From positions 124,001-188,000 of the forward strand of contig JAPLFJ010000012.1 of assembly GCA_026390735.1 (NCBI GenBank): DNA of 64,000 bases, written 5' to 3'. Origin of the DNA: Ignavibacteriota bacterium (GTDB lineage: Bacteria > Bacteroidota > Ignavibacteria > Tepidaquicellales > Tepidaquicellaceae). The notes beneath the pieces are model-generated. The model saw nothing but the letters and a program-made list of their open reading frames with translations. It was not told where the DNA came from and did no database searches. Shown piece after piece: positions 1-8,868 of the stretch (positions are counted from its first letter, which is position 1; each line of letters opens with the position of its first letter). Position numbers and translations under genes: made by a program.

Positions 1-236
1 CCTTCGATTACTTTTCCGTTTCTTTCACCGCAAAGTATAGAATTACCAAGTCCCTTTGAAATACGGGCGGCAACAGAAACGCTTTCAGCAGGAATAACTT
101 CTTTAGCACCATTGACCAAAGCAGTCAGTATTGTTGAAGAAGCCCTGAGAATATCCACTACAACTACGTTTTTATCTTTTAAGGTCAGTTCATCAGGAAC
201 TAACGACTGAGATAAATAAACACTAATGTTAACCAA
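1..236 (-). CDS. comB: 2-phosphosulfolactate phosphatase family (ComB-like), 5' part only
   Basis: The reading frame runs off the left edge, so only about 78 N-terminal residues are visible. They include KNVVVVDILRASSTILTAL and ILCGERNGKVIEG, which match the N-terminal signature of ComB-type phosphatases (conserved D in VVVDILRAS; GGERNG-like loop). ComB removes phosphate from 2-phospho-3-sulfolactate in coenzyme M or sulfolactate synthesis, but the family is widespread in bacteria that do not make coenzyme M, so the substrate here is uncertain. No ATG is in frame; TTG at 236 gives a start (MVNISVYLSQ) that aligns with the family, after an upstream in-frame stop. The family call is firm; the start is inferred. 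Confidence 0.8.
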   Translation of the reverse strand, partial: MVNISVYLSQSLVPDELTLKDKNVVVVDILRASSTILTALVNGAKEVIPAESVSVAARISKGLGNSILCGERNGKVIE

Positions 237-262
237 ACGAAAATATTTAATTTTATAAATCA

Positions 263-282
263 GGGGATTTTATCAAATCCCC
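263..282 (-). terminator. hairpin between gcvT and comB
   Basis: The arms GGGGATTT (263-270) and AAATCCCC (275-282) enclose a 4-base loop. The hairpin lies just after the gcvT stop in the direction of transcription. The tract after it on the minus strand is AT-rich but not a clean T run, so it may be only a weak terminator or attenuator. Confidence 0.4.
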
Positions 283-315
283 CGTTAACAATCACAATTA
301 TATTTTAAAAATCCA

Positions 316-1398
316 TTAACTCACAAACGGAGTCTTCGTTACAACAACTTTAATTCTTCGGCCGCGGACATCAACTTCGATTTCGGCACCGTTTTTACTG
401 TACTCAGTAGTTACGTAAGCCATACCAATATTCTTTCCGAGCATCGGAGAAGGAGCACCGCTTGCTACGTGACCGATTTTCTGTTCACCAGCGTAAACAT
501 CCTGACCGTGTCTTGCAACCATTTTATCTTCAATAACGAAACCAATGAGTTTCCTCTTAAGTCCATCCTGTTTTGATTTCAGGATAGCCTCTTTACCGTT
601 GAAATCTCCGCAGTCAAGCTTAGTAATCCAGGCAAGCCCTGCTTCGAGCGGGTTTGTAGTTTCATCCATATCATTTCCATAAAGTCTGAAAGCATATTCA
701 AGTCTGAGAGTATCTCTTGCACCGAGACCGATAGGTTTAATGTCGAATTCCTTACCTGCTTCAAAAATTGCATTCCAGAGTTCTTCTGATTTCTTAACAT
801 CTGAAGAAGAATATATTTCGAAACATATTTTCTCACCAGTATAGCCTGTTCTTGAAATGATAACGTCCTGACCTGCAACTTTGCCGAGTTCAAAATGATA
901 ATATTCAATCTTAGAAAGGTCAGTATCAGTAAGTTTCTGCAGGGTTTTCATTGAGTTTTGTCCCTGAACAGCGAGAAGCGAAGTTTCTTCCGAAATATCT
1001 TTAATAACAACATCACCGAAGATATTTTCTTTCATCCATTTAATATCTTTTTCGATGTTTGAAGCATTGATTACCAACATAAAATAATCACCGCAATGAT
1101 AGACGAGTAAATCATCAACTATTCCGCCATTTGGCAGACACATAGATGAATACTGAACTCTGCCTTTAAAAAGCTGGGATACATCGTTAGTAGTGAGTTT
1201 CTGGACAAAAGCAAAAGCATCTTTACCGTGAATCTGTACTTCTCCCATATGGGATACATCAAAAACACCGACAGAATTCCTGACAGCTTTATGTTCGGCG
1301 ATAATACCTTCGTATTGAACAGGCATTTCATAACCTGCAAATTCAACTAATTTAGCACCATACTTTTTATGTAAATCATTAAATGCCGTCTTTTTCAT
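316..1398 (-). CDS. gcvT: glycine cleavage system protein T (aminomethyltransferase)
   Basis: The 360-residue protein has the usual GcvT length. It transfers the methylene group from aminomethylated lipoyl-GcvH to tetrahydrofolate and releases ammonia, in the cytoplasm. Family features are the start LHKKYGAKLVEFAGYEMPVQY, the DVSHMGE segment (about 48-54) that carries the conserved folate-site Asp/Met region, SRTGYTGEKICFEIY near 182-196, and GLGARDTLRLE near 225-235. The ATG at 1398 gives the canonical N-terminus. It sits 44 bp downstream of the transaldolase gene on the same strand and may be co-transcribed with it. Other gcv genes are not in the window. Confidence 0.96.
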   Translation of the reverse strand: MKKTAFNDLHKKYGAKLVEFAGYEMPVQYEGIIAEHKAVRNSVGVFDVSHMGEVQIHGKDAFAFVQKLTTNDVSQLFKGRVQYSSMCLPNGGIVDDLLVYHCGDYFMLVINASNIEKDIKWMKENIFGDVVIKDISEETSLLAVQGQNSMKTLQKLTDTDLSKIEYYHFELGKVAGQDVIISRTGYTGEKICFEIYSSSDVKKSEELWNAIFEAGKEFDIKPIGLGARDTLRLEYAFRLYGNDMDETTNPLEAGLAWITKLDCGDFNGKEAILKSKQDGLKRKLIGFVIEDKMVARHGQDVYAGEQKIGHVASGAPSPMLGKNIGMAYVTTEYSKNGAEIEVDVRGRRIKVVVTKTPFVS

Positions 1399-1442
1399 TA
1401 CTATTAAATTTATAAATTATTAAAATTCCTCCGTTAAGAATA

Positions 1443-2090
1443 TTACTTGTTTAATTTCTTCCAGTCATCCAAGAACTTCTCAAGACCCATATCGGTTAAT
1501 GGATGTTTTGCCAGTTGTTCAATAACTTTAAAAGGCATTGTACAAACATCTGCACCCATAAGACAGGACTCAACAAAGTGTATTGGATGCCTGACCGAAG
1601 CTACGAGAACCTGGGTTCTGTAATCATAATTAGAATATATCTGGACGATTTGGGAGATCAACTCCATACCATTCATTGATATATCATCGAGTCTACCTAC
1701 AAAAGGACTGACTAAATAGGCACCGGCTTTAGCTGCGAGCACCGCCTGCGACGCGGAAAAACAAAGTGTAACATTAGTCTTTATTCCTTCTTCGGTAAAA
1801 GTTTTTGTAGCTTTAAGACCTGCTTTGATTAAAGGGACTTTAACTACTATATTTTTATGAATTTTTGAGAGTTCCCTACCCTCTTTTATCATACCCTCAT
1901 AGTCTGTAGAGACGACTTCTGCACTGATATCGCCATCGACGATAGAGCATATTTTTTCGAGCATTGATTTAAAATCTTTGTGTCCTTCTTTAGCAACCAG
2001 TGAAGGATTTGTTGTAACGCCATCGAGCAGACCCATATCAGCTGCTTCTTTTATCTCATTAAGATTTGCTGTATCTATGAAGATTTTCAT
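1443..2090 (-). CDS. tal: transaldolase, small FSA/TalC-type
   Basis: This 215-residue single-domain TIM barrel belongs to the short transaldolase/fructose-6-phosphate aldolase subfamily. Seen motifs are [24 protein letters not shown], the Schiff-base lysine in [14 protein letters not shown] (about residue 84) and [10 protein letters not shown]. In this subfamily the residue at E. coli FSA position 59 separates activities: Gln for the aldolase, Glu for transaldolase. Here the segment reads ISAEVVS, with Glu, so transaldolase of the pentose phosphate pathway is favoured. Length and both ends fit the family. It lies upstream of gcvT on the same strand. Confidence 0.93.
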   Translation of the reverse strand: MKIFIDTANLNEIKEAADMGLLDGVTTNPSLVAKEGHKDFKSMLEKICSIVDGDISAEVVSTDYEGMIKEGRELSKIHKNIVVKVPLIKAGLKATKTFTEEGIKTNVTLCFSASQAVLAAKAGAYLVSPFVGRLDDISMNGMELISQIVQIYSNYDYRTQVLVASVRHPIHFVESCLMGADVCTMPFKVIEQLAKHPLTDMGLEKFLDDWKKLNK

Positions 2091-2252
2091 ACTGAAAAGT
2101 TATTTTAATTATAAAATTAGTATTCCAATAATTTATTTAAAATAAAACACAATATAAATTCATAAATTCATCTTATTTGAACTATATGTGAGGAACATTG
2201 TTTTAAGATTTAAGGTAAAAATAATAGGGTGATAAAATAAAATCACAGAACA

Positions 2253-2945
2253 ATGAAAAAAACACTTTACATCTTTGCATTACTTTTAATGCTAACATCA
2301 GCGGCAAACACATTTGCGCAAAAAGTAACATCATTAACAATTTCACTTTATGACGGCAGTACATTCGGAGTTGAATTCGATAAAAGTGTCATCGCAAAAC
2401 AAATTGAAGAGGTAACAATAGACGGGATAGCGGCAGGTAAGCATTACATAAAAATCACCCCAACAAATGCCACAAAGCCAATTTATTCAAGCGAGATAAC
2501 AATCACGGAAGGATACACGATTCGCGCAGTAATTGACGAATACAAATCATTTTACGTGTATCAGAAATACAAATACAGAAAAACAAAAGGCGGGATTGAG
2601 ATAACTGACTGGGAACACCATAACGGAAACAGAGACCACGACGAGGAAAATTACAGAGTAATAAGCGACCCAGACTTTGTCGACTTAGAAAACATAGCAG
2701 CAGGAACACCATTTGACGAGACCAGGACTGAACTTTTAAAATACGGTATTGACCGTTCATATTTTACCACTGACCAGGTGAACAGTTTGATAAAAATGCT
2801 GACATTTGAAACTTACAAAGTTGAAATCGCAAAATATGCATATAAGAAAACAGTAGATAAGAGAAACTATTTAAGGGTTTTTGGTAACTTTAGGTACAGC
2901 AGCAGTATAACAGAATTAAAAGATTACATAGATTCGTTCAAATAG
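2253..2945 (+). CDS. secreted DUF4476 domain protein
   Basis: The 230-residue protein begins with a Sec signal peptide (KKTLYIFALLLMLTSAANTFA, predicted cleavage about residue 22). A beta-rich N-terminal half with PEGA-like character (GKHYIKITPTNATKPIYSSEITI) is followed by a charged linker. The C-terminus (about 160-230; VNSLIKMLTFETYKVEIAK) matches DUF4476, a helical repeat of unknown function common in Bacteroidota. It is probably periplasmic or secreted. It is divergent from the transaldolase gene, with 162 bp between them, and is followed by tRNA-Leu. No enzyme motif is visible. Confidence 0.75.
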   Translation: MKKTLYIFALLLMLTSAANTFAQKVTSLTISLYDGSTFGVEFDKSVIAKQIEEVTIDGIAAGKHYIKITPTNATKPIYSSEITITEGYTIRAVIDEYKSFYVYQKYKYRKTKGGIEITDWEHHNGNRDHDEENYRVISDPDFVDLENIAAGTPFDETRTELLKYGIDRSYFTTDQVNSLIKMLTFETYKVEIAKYAYKKTVDKRNYLRVFGNFRYSSSITELKDYIDSFK

Positions 2946-2968
2946 AGTTAGATTTCTTATGATATACA

Positions 2969-2999
2969 TTGAAAAGAAACAATAAATTGTTTACTTTTG
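2969..2999 (+). promoter_or_regulatory. promoter of tRNA-Leu, Bacteroidota type
   Basis: TTG at 2969-2971 and TACTTTTG at 2992-2999 match the Bacteroidota vegetative promoter (-33 TTG/TTTG; -7 TAnnTTTG) with a 20-bp spacer. The -7 box ends 11 bp before the mature tRNA 5' end, a sensible place for transcription start. Confidence 0.65.
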
Positions 3000-3009
3000 T
3001 AATTCACCA

Positions 3010-3094
3010 GCCCGGGTGGCGGAATTGGTAGACGCGCAGGACTTAAAATCCTGTTGCCTGAAAGGCAGTATCGGTTCGATTCCGATTTCGGGCA
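3010..3094 (+). tRNA. tRNA-Leu(UAA)
   Basis: The 85-base gene folds as a class II tRNA. The acceptor stem GCCCGGG pairs with TTCGGGC using two G-U pairs, the anticodon loop CTTAAAA gives anticodon UAA, the long variable arm is stemmed by TGCC/GGCA, and the T arm contains GGTTCGATTCC. The discriminator base is A and CCA is not encoded. It is the integration target of the 23-kb element: its 3' part, from the anticodon stem on, is repeated at 26056-26112. The copy here is complete and should be functional. Confidence 0.97.
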
Positions 3095-3095
3095 C
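3039..3095 (+). repeat. left attachment repeat (attL) within tRNA-Leu
   Basis: These 57 bp, from the 5' side of the anticodon stem through the tRNA 3' end plus one base, are identical to 26056-26112 in the same orientation. Identity stops at both edges (A against G before it, T against A after it). This is the expected trace of site-specific integration by a tyrosine recombinase into a tRNA gene. The left copy completes the tRNA. Confidence 0.93.
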
Positions 3096-3098
3096 TGC

Positions 3099-3134
3099 AA
3101 ACCCTTGAGACTTAATTGTTTCAAGGGTTTTTTT
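3099..3134 (+). terminator. terminator after tRNA-Leu, supplied by the element
   Basis: The stem AAACCCTTGA (3099-3108) pairs with TCAAGGGTTT (3121-3130), followed by a T run. It begins 5 bases after the tRNA. The host's own terminator was displaced to 26116-26149, so the element replaced it on insertion. Confidence 0.85.
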
Positions 3135-3142
3135 ATTATTGC

Positions 3143-3169
3143 CCTGCGCGTCTACCAATTCCGCCACCC
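3143..3169 (-). repeat. inverted 27-nt copy of the tRNA-Leu 5' half
   Basis: Read on the minus strand, this stretch is identical to 3014-3040 of the tRNA (from GGGTGGCGG through GACGCGCAGG). It covers most of the acceptor 5' strand, the D arm and the first bases of the anticodon stem, and stops within 2 bases of where the 57-bp attachment repeat begins. It lies just beyond the tRNA terminator. It has no 3' half here, so it is not a tRNA gene. Confidence 0.9.
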
Positions 3170-3197
3170 TGAACTTCCAAAATATAAACTATACTTG

Positions 3198-3228
3198 TAG
3201 TACAATCTGCTGTACAATTGCTTAAACT
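3198..3228 (+). repeat. element-end repeat, left copy
   Basis: A segment containing TAGTACA, then GTACAATTGCTTAAA, closely matches 25990-26020 (TAGTACA, then GTACAATTTGCTTAAA) in the same orientation. Each copy holds two GTAC half-sites. The two lie just inside the left and right ends of the element, a fitting place for integrase arm-type or excisionase binding sites. Confidence 0.6.
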
Positions 3229-3497
3229 TATTAAATCAGTAGATAACATTTTACCAATTTTGCATATTAAAAAAACCTAAAAGAGACTTACGGGTAGGCA
3301 TTACCACAACTCAATTAGGTTTTCTTTTAAACTCGTTAATATTACAATTGCCTTTTGTAAGTTTATTAAACTTAAGAGTTATAACCGACCGAATCAATGC
3401 ACCAGATTAAGGGGGGATATTTTGTAATTTTTTCAAACTTTACAAAATGAGTAAATTGTTTTGAATATTCTCACAATTATTATTATTAATTATTATA
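3229..3497. other. intergenic space at the left end of the element
   Basis: No gene is seen. The complementary segments AAAACCTAA (3272-3280) and TTAGGTTTT (3315-3323) could close a long hairpin whose loop includes GGTAGGCATTACC. A second inverted repeat, ATTTTGTAA with TTTACAAAAT, lies near 3420-3448. Either could end transcription from the minus-strand genes to the right. Confidence 0.4.
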
Positions 3498-4319
3498 TTA
3501 ATGCTTTTGGTTAAAGTCTTGTGAATTTCTTTTTCCATTCTTCTTATCCCACATTTTATGGTTCAGATACCCAATTGTCACATAAGATAGTAGCACCAGG
3601 GTTATAAATAAAATTGTATTTATTAAATTATCTATAACATAAAAAGCAGATAACTTAAAAAATAAAACTATTGATAATACGTCAATACAAAGCACTACGA
3701 ATATAGCCAACAAATACCATTTATTCTCTTTCTTAAACATTTCTTCAAAACCTATATGATTTGCTGAACTCCATTTCATACGATAATACCATTTTCCTTT
3801 ATCTGCTTGTTGTCGTTCAGTTCTATGTTTGTTATAATCAATAGCACTTATATCTAAAGCATCTAAAAAGGCATCATAACCTTTACTTTTCAAACTAAAA
3901 TACCCTCCGATGAGTCCTCCAATCCACATTGATGTTGTTAATGTGGGAACAATAAAGATATAAGAAATAATGAAAGTTATTATTTTAAGAGAATTAAAAA
4001 CAAATGCTGTTGCTTTATCAGGTTTTATAAATTCCTTTTTTAAAGAAATGAAGTCCTTTGCTAATTTAATTGCAGATTGTTCACCAATATCTGGATTGAA
4101 ATCCGTAATAATATAGTCTTGTATTTCATCTTCATTATCAATCTCCATTAAATATTTTGTATGAACAAACAATTCAAGAGGGGTTCCATTAAATTTACTG
4201 GAAAGAGTTGCAGTTATTAATTTCGCAAGTAAAATATCTTCTTGTTCTACATTAAATCTGTCCTCGTTATCATTTACTTCCATTTTCTGTATATGATTCT
4301 TTCTTGTTTTTGTTTTCAT
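3498..4319 (-). CDS. membrane protein of unknown function
   Basis: The 273-residue protein is not assigned to a family. The first 100 residues are charged and soluble. Hydrophobic segments at about 107-126, 127-143, 201-221 and 228-252 suggest four membrane passes with a basic loop (160-200) between the pairs. The C-terminus is basic. It is the last of the minus-strand genes at the left end of the element, about 160 bp downstream of the lipoprotein gene. Membrane proteins at the end of defence gene runs are often effectors, but nothing in this sequence proves that. Confidence 0.7.
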   Translation of the reverse strand: MKTKTRKNHIQKMEVNDNEDRFNVEQEDILLAKLITATLSSKFNGTPLELFVHTKYLMEIDNEDEIQDYIITDFNPDIGEQSAIKLAKDFISLKKEFIKPDKATAFVFNSLKIITFIISYIFIVPTLTTSMWIGGLIGGYFSLKSKGYDAFLDALDISAIDYNKHRTERQQADKGKWYYRMKWSSANHIGFEEMFKKENKWYLLAIFVVLCIDVLSIVLFFKLSAFYVIDNLINTILFITLVLLSYVTIGYLNHKMWDKKNGKRNSQDFNQKH

Positions 4320-4478
4320 TTATTAGTTTGTAACCTTATGTGTTATCATTTTAAACGATAAAAGCAAAATACGTATTTTTAGGTTCATAATTAATTGATT
4401 GATTATTTAATAATATTAATATGGGTATAATACTTTGTCATTGTTCTATATATTTAATTAAAACCGTAACCATAATTC

Positions 4479-5501
4479 TTAAAACGGAGAATTACTTGTG
4501 CTAAAATGATATTTGTTTCTCAATTTGTTTTGAATAATCCAAACATCGAGTTCAAGACTTTTTCTTTTTGCTCTAAATTTACTTAAGTTTTGATTCCATT
4601 CGTCTGTTGGGAACATACCCACGCTAAAATAACCTTTCCAATATTTTTTTGTGAAATTAACCCAATCGATTATATAATTCATCCAAACATTTACACTGTT
4701 TATAAATTTTCTTGTTGCTGGTTCATATTCTTCATAATCAATTAGTTCCTTCAGAAATTCTTTTCTCGATTTTTCCAGCATATCTATATATCTATTGTCA
4801 TTTATATTTGATTTATTAATCTCAAATCGTCCCCACTCTTGAAAAATATTGTTAAAATCTGCCGAAGAATTAATTATATAAATGCATTCAGTCTTGATTT
4901 TATCTGGTATCAATATTTTATTTACTTTCAACAAAAGTTCTTGAGCCTCTGGGTAAATCTCATCCCTTTTATCTATAAAAACTAATTTCTCCCATGCTTT
5001 ACTATAATCCTTTTCATCATACGCAAATATACCATAAATATATCTTTTTTTGTATTGTACTTTTTCAGAGTATTCATCACTATCATTAATTTGTTTGAAA
5101 TATTTTAAAGCATTTTTATAATCTTTTGTTTTTAATAGTTCCATACCATATTCATAGCAAAATATCGATTTATGTTCAATGCTATCTATTAACGATTTAG
5201 AATCCTTATAGAATTCATCTTCTTTGTATACTTTCGAGAAATTGTTAAACGCGTCAATAAAATTATTATCATTATAATTTAGTACTCCATTAATATAAAA
5301 TATTTTTGATTTAGCGTTAGAATAATTATTGTTAGTAGAATCCAATTTATTAAACTCTTTTAACGCTAATTCATACTTCTTTTCGTTTATTAGTTCAACG
5401 CCTTTTTCGTAATTACTTTTAAATCCAAATAATGAGAAAAGTTTACATCCAATAAATAAAAGAAGAGAAATGAAAAGTGCTAAAGTAAATAATTTTTTCA
5501 T
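4479..5501 (-). CDS. TPR-like lipoprotein
   Basis: The N-terminus has a lipoprotein signal with lipobox LFIGC (Cys about 19). Four degenerate TPR-like repeats follow (YEKGVELINEKKYELALKEF; YINGVLNYNDNNFIDAFNNF; YEYGMELLKTKDYKNALKYF; YIYGIFAYDEKDYSKAWEKL), between about residues 31 and 185. The remaining 150 residues are helical, rich in Lys and aromatics, and unassigned. The protein is likely membrane anchored with a protein-binding role. It lies between rmuC and the four-pass membrane protein on the same strand. Function unknown. Confidence 0.72.
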   Translation of the reverse strand: MKKLFTLALFISLLLFIGCKLFSLFGFKSNYEKGVELINEKKYELALKEFNKLDSTNNNYSNAKSKIFYINGVLNYNDNNFIDAFNNFSKVYKEDEFYKDSKSLIDSIEHKSIFCYEYGMELLKTKDYKNALKYFKQINDSDEYSEKVQYKKRYIYGIFAYDEKDYSKAWEKLVFIDKRDEIYPEAQELLLKVNKILIPDKIKTECIYIINSSADFNNIFQEWGRFEINKSNINDNRYIDMLEKSRKEFLKELIDYEEYEPATRKFINSVNVWMNYIIDWVNFTKKYWKGYFSVGMFPTDEWNQNLSKFRAKRKSLELDVWIIQNKLRNKYHFSTSNSPF

Positions 5502-5655
5502 ATCTATATATTAAATTATTATAAATAAGTATCTTCAATAATTGTATTCATTTAACTTTAAAAATAGAACAAATAGCATAGTTATTGGAAAAATATAAAA
5601 TCCATTTTCCTAAAAAAGGTTAAACAAAAACGTACTTTAAAAACCACATTCATTC

Positions 5656-7287
5656 TTAATCGTCATTCTTCTCTTCATTAGCCACTATTTCTACACTTCC
5701 TGTATCAAGCACTTTAACTTCATTATCATCATCAAGCAAATCAATTTCTGCAATATATTTTGCTGGAATACGCTTATTTGTTTTTGCTTCAAGTAATCTT
5801 ATCGTTTCAAATCGACCAATAATGGTGTTTCCTTTCTTTGTGCCAGCTTTCAAGTGAAACATCGCATCCTGATGTGCCTTTGTTGCTGAATGGAGACCAG
5901 TTTCAATCTTATCCATTTCTTCAAGAAAGGAAACGAATTTATTATAAAGCTCTCCACATTGTTTGAATATTTCCTCTACATTCTTTACTTGATTTTCCTT
6001 CTGCCAAAGTATCTTTACGATTTTTAAAGTTGCAACCAAAGTTGTTGGAGTTATGAGGACAATTTTTCTCTTCAATGCATTATCGAATATTTCTGGGTTT
6101 TGGTTTAAAGCCAATGTCAAAGCAGATTCTACTGGCATAAACATAAAGACGTAATCAGGTGTAGTAAGTCCAGCGAGAGATTGGTAATTTTTATCGGCTA
6201 ATTTTTCGATATGGTCAACTACGCTTTTTAAATGCTGTTTAAGAAATCCTACTTTTTCTTCTGCTGTGTTTGCATTGAAGTAATTCACATAAGCGGTTAG
6301 TGATACTTTGCTGTCGATTACGATACATTTTCCGTTTGGCAACTTCAGAATAAAATCAGGTTTACGGTTCTTTTCTTGTTCTTCATCTCTATACATTTCT
6401 TCTCGTGTGTAGTCGATATATTTCTGCAATCCTTCAACTTCCAAAATCATATTCAATCTTTCTTCACCCCAGCTACCTTGCATCTTGACTTCTGATTTTA
6501 GTGCTGTTGAAAGGTTCCTTGCATCATCGCTCAATTGTGAATTGAGTCTTTGTAATGATTCAATTTCTTTCTTTAAAGAAGTCATATCTTGTATGTCTTC
6601 TTTTCTTGTTGCTTCAACTTTATCCTTAAATTCGGTTAAGTTTGTTTTGAATGGGTCCAGAATTGTATTCAGTTCTGTCTTATTGGTTTCAACAAACAGT
6701 CTTTTCTTTTCTTCAAGAATATCGGTAGCAAGATTTTTAAACTGCACTTTAGATAAGTCGTGTAATGCTTCAACTTCCGTTTTAAAGGTTGTTAGTTTTT
6801 CGTTTAAGTTTTCTTCTTGTTCTTGTAGTTTTGTCAATTTATTATTTAAATCAAGAATGGTTTGGTTGTTTTCTGTTAAATCTGTTTCTGCTTTTTTCAA
6901 TTTCCCATTTACAATATCGAAGGTTTCTTTTGCAACATAATTCTGCTCAACATCCGCTCTGGAAAGTTTTTGTTCGGATTCTCCTGTTAGTTGAACAATA
7001 GTTTCTTGATGACTTTTGTTGACTTGTTTTTCTTTTTGCAACTCTTCCTTTGTATTTGTTAAAACCGCATTAACACTTTCATGAAGTTCTTTCGATACAT
7101 AGTTATTTGCTACTTCATCCTTTGATAATCTTGTTGCATTATCAACTCGTAATGTTGAAAAATCGGTTTGCAATGTTTCAAACTCAATTTTTGGAACAAA
7201 GTTTTTTTGTAATGTCAGTTTAAAAATTAGAACTCCGATTAATCCCCCAAGGATAAGACCTATTGAAATGTAAAATATTGTTTCCAT
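5656..7287 (-). CDS. rmuC: DNA recombination protein RmuC
   Basis: The 543-residue protein has an N-terminal membrane anchor (residues 4-24), a long coiled coil (about 30-260) and a C-terminal PD-(D/E)XK-like RmuC domain (about 265-480). The latter contains RKPDFILKLPNGKCIVIDSK, with the D and IDSK pattern of the fold, and the family stretch YVFMFMPVESALTLALNQNP. RmuC limits recombination at inverted repeats in E. coli; its biochemistry is little known. Homologues are often found near type I restriction genes. Here it lies in the element, downstream of the Gabija-like pair and on the same strand, so it is probably a cargo copy rather than the housekeeping one. Confidence 0.93.
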   Translation of the reverse strand: METIFYISIGLILGGLIGVLIFKLTLQKNFVPKIEFETLQTDFSTLRVDNATRLSKDEVANNYVSKELHESVNAVLTNTKEELQKEKQVNKSHQETIVQLTGESEQKLSRADVEQNYVAKETFDIVNGKLKKAETDLTENNQTILDLNNKLTKLQEQEENLNEKLTTFKTEVEALHDLSKVQFKNLATDILEEKKRLFVETNKTELNTILDPFKTNLTEFKDKVEATRKEDIQDMTSLKKEIESLQRLNSQLSDDARNLSTALKSEVKMQGSWGEERLNMILEVEGLQKYIDYTREEMYRDEEQEKNRKPDFILKLPNGKCIVIDSKVSLTAYVNYFNANTAEEKVGFLKQHLKSVVDHIEKLADKNYQSLAGLTTPDYVFMFMPVESALTLALNQNPEIFDNALKRKIVLITPTTLVATLKIVKILWQKENQVKNVEEIFKQCGELYNKFVSFLEEMDKIETGLHSATKAHQDAMFHLKAGTKKGNTIIGRFETIRLLEAKTNKRIPAKYIAEIDLLDDDNEVKVLDTGSVEIVANEEKNDD

Positions 7288-7449
7288 TGTTTAATTAGTG
7301 TTTATGTAATTAATTTTAAAATTACTTGTAATTTAAAAATATTTGTGAATGCATTTCGAGTTTGAAGAACCATAAAAATATACATATTTGTTTAACTATG
7401 AGTTATTTGTTCTATTCACAGTATAATATAATAATTATTTTATACTTCA

Positions 7450-8868
7450 TTAGTATGGATTCAATTTAGTCTTTTCAGTAAATATGATTAATCTTTTTGA
7501 TGCTCTTGTCAATGCCACATAAAGATGTTTTGGAGAATCAAATTTATGAGCATTGATTATTAACACAGTGTCAAACTCTAATCCTTTGGTTAATAGAGTT
7601 GTCCCTACAGATTTGCCAAATAATTTTCTGCCCATTCTACTAATTAAATTTCTAATATTTGTCATAGCAATAAAAACTGTAATATTGCCATATTCAGCTT
7701 GTTCCAATGCTTTGCAAAATGTATAAAACAACTCTTTCCTATAACATTTGATGTTTGGTAATTTATATACTTCTTTTAATGCAATCGAAAAAAGTGCCGA
7801 TGAATATTTGTCCTGTAATATATTGAGTATATTTTCTAATGGTTTCAGAATAGTTTTATCATTGTCATTTTTCTTTTTAACTAACCCAGCTCTTTTTAGC
7901 CATTTATTGACCTCTGTTTTATTAAAAAGAAAATCGCATAATAATGATAACATGGGAATTACATTGTCCTCTGTGATTTTATCTGCGATACTTGATGTTT
8001 TATAAAAGTCCTTGTCATAAATGGATTCAACAAGGCTTGGTATATTATTAAATCTTTGTATAAACTTTATTCTTGAATGAATATTTGTAGTGATTGGGTC
8101 AATTATTAATAAGTTATTCTCGTTTTTAATAATATCCAAAATGACATTATATTTCTCTTCATATATATCGCTACATTTGTGAAGTTCAATGGAAGAATAT
8201 TTTTCCAAATCAATTTCCATTTTTTTAAGTAGACTATTCCTTATCAAATATAAATCACTCCCTAAATTAGTATTATTACCACGTAACCATCTTTGTGGTT
8301 CATCCAGTTCGTATTTAGTTTCTGCAAACTCACCCATAATTACAGTATCCTCTAAATCAACAAGATTCTCACTATTAAACCCATAGATACCTTGTAAATA
8401 ATCTCCCAGAATACGTGTCTTCAGTGATTCAGAAAGTGCCAAAATTAATTTGTGCTGACTTAAAGTACAATCCTGATATTCGTCAACAAAAAGACCTTTG
8501 TATGAATTAACAATAATTTGTTTAATGGGATTAAGTTTAAAAAGTTCAGTTGCTTTTTCAATAAGAAATGGATAGTATTTTTCACTGTTATCTTGTTTAG
8601 GAATATCACTACCATTATAAAACGATAAAGTGTACTTTTGAGCAAAACTCATTATTGTTTCAACCGAGTAACTTGAATTAGATATACCTTGTTTTTTTAT
8701 TTTCTCTTTAATTGAGGCTACTCCAGCATGGGTATGTGTTAATATTAATTGTTTACCTTTGTCTTTCGAGTGATTAAGACATTCCGCTATTGCGTGAGTC
8801 TTCCCAAACCCTGCTGGGGCAATAAGCATGCTTTTATCTTTAGAAATGAATTCTAAATAATTAAGCAT
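7450..8868 (-). CDS. UvrD/Rep-like superfamily 1 helicase, GajB-like
   Basis: With ATG at 8868 the protein has 472 residues. Motifs in order: Walker A APAGFGKT (17-24), Walker B/motif II FVDEYQD (127-133), motif III ILGDYLQGIYGF (153-164), motif V TKGLEFDTV (about 427) and motif VI YVALTRASKRL (about 450). The length is near that of GajB (roughly 500) and far shorter than UvrD. The start overlaps the end of the OLD-family gene by 8 bp, indicating translational coupling. Class 2 OLD nucleases are known to pair with UvrD-like helicases, as in Gabija defence. A TTG 6 bp upstream is an alternative start. Confidence 0.87.
   Translation of the reverse strand: MLNYLEFISKDKSMLIAPAGFGKTHAIAECLNHSKDKGKQLILTHTHAGVASIKEKIKKQGISNSSYSVETIMSFAQKYTLSFYNGSDIPKQDNSEKYYPFLIEKATELFKLNPIKQIIVNSYKGLFVDEYQDCTLSQHKLILALSESLKTRILGDYLQGIYGFNSENLVDLEDTVIMGEFAETKYELDEPQRWLRGNNTNLGSDLYLIRNSLLKKMEIDLEKYSSIELHKCSDIYEEKYNVILDIIKNENNLLIIDPITTNIHSRIKFIQRFNNIPSLVESIYDKDFYKTSSIADKITEDNVIPMLSLLCDFLFNKTEVNKWLKRAGLVKKKNDNDKTILKPLENILNILQDKYSSALFSIALKEVYKLPNIKCYRKELFYTFCKALEQAEYGNITVFIAMTNIRNLISRMGRKLFGKSVGTTLLTKGLEFDTVLIINAHKFDSPKHLYVALTRASKRLIIFTEKTKLNPY

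Noticed and set aside
3010-3169. A split or permuted tRNA using the inverted 5' half
   Set aside because: The full tRNA-Leu at 3010-3094 is intact, and the inverted half has no matching 3' half on its strand.
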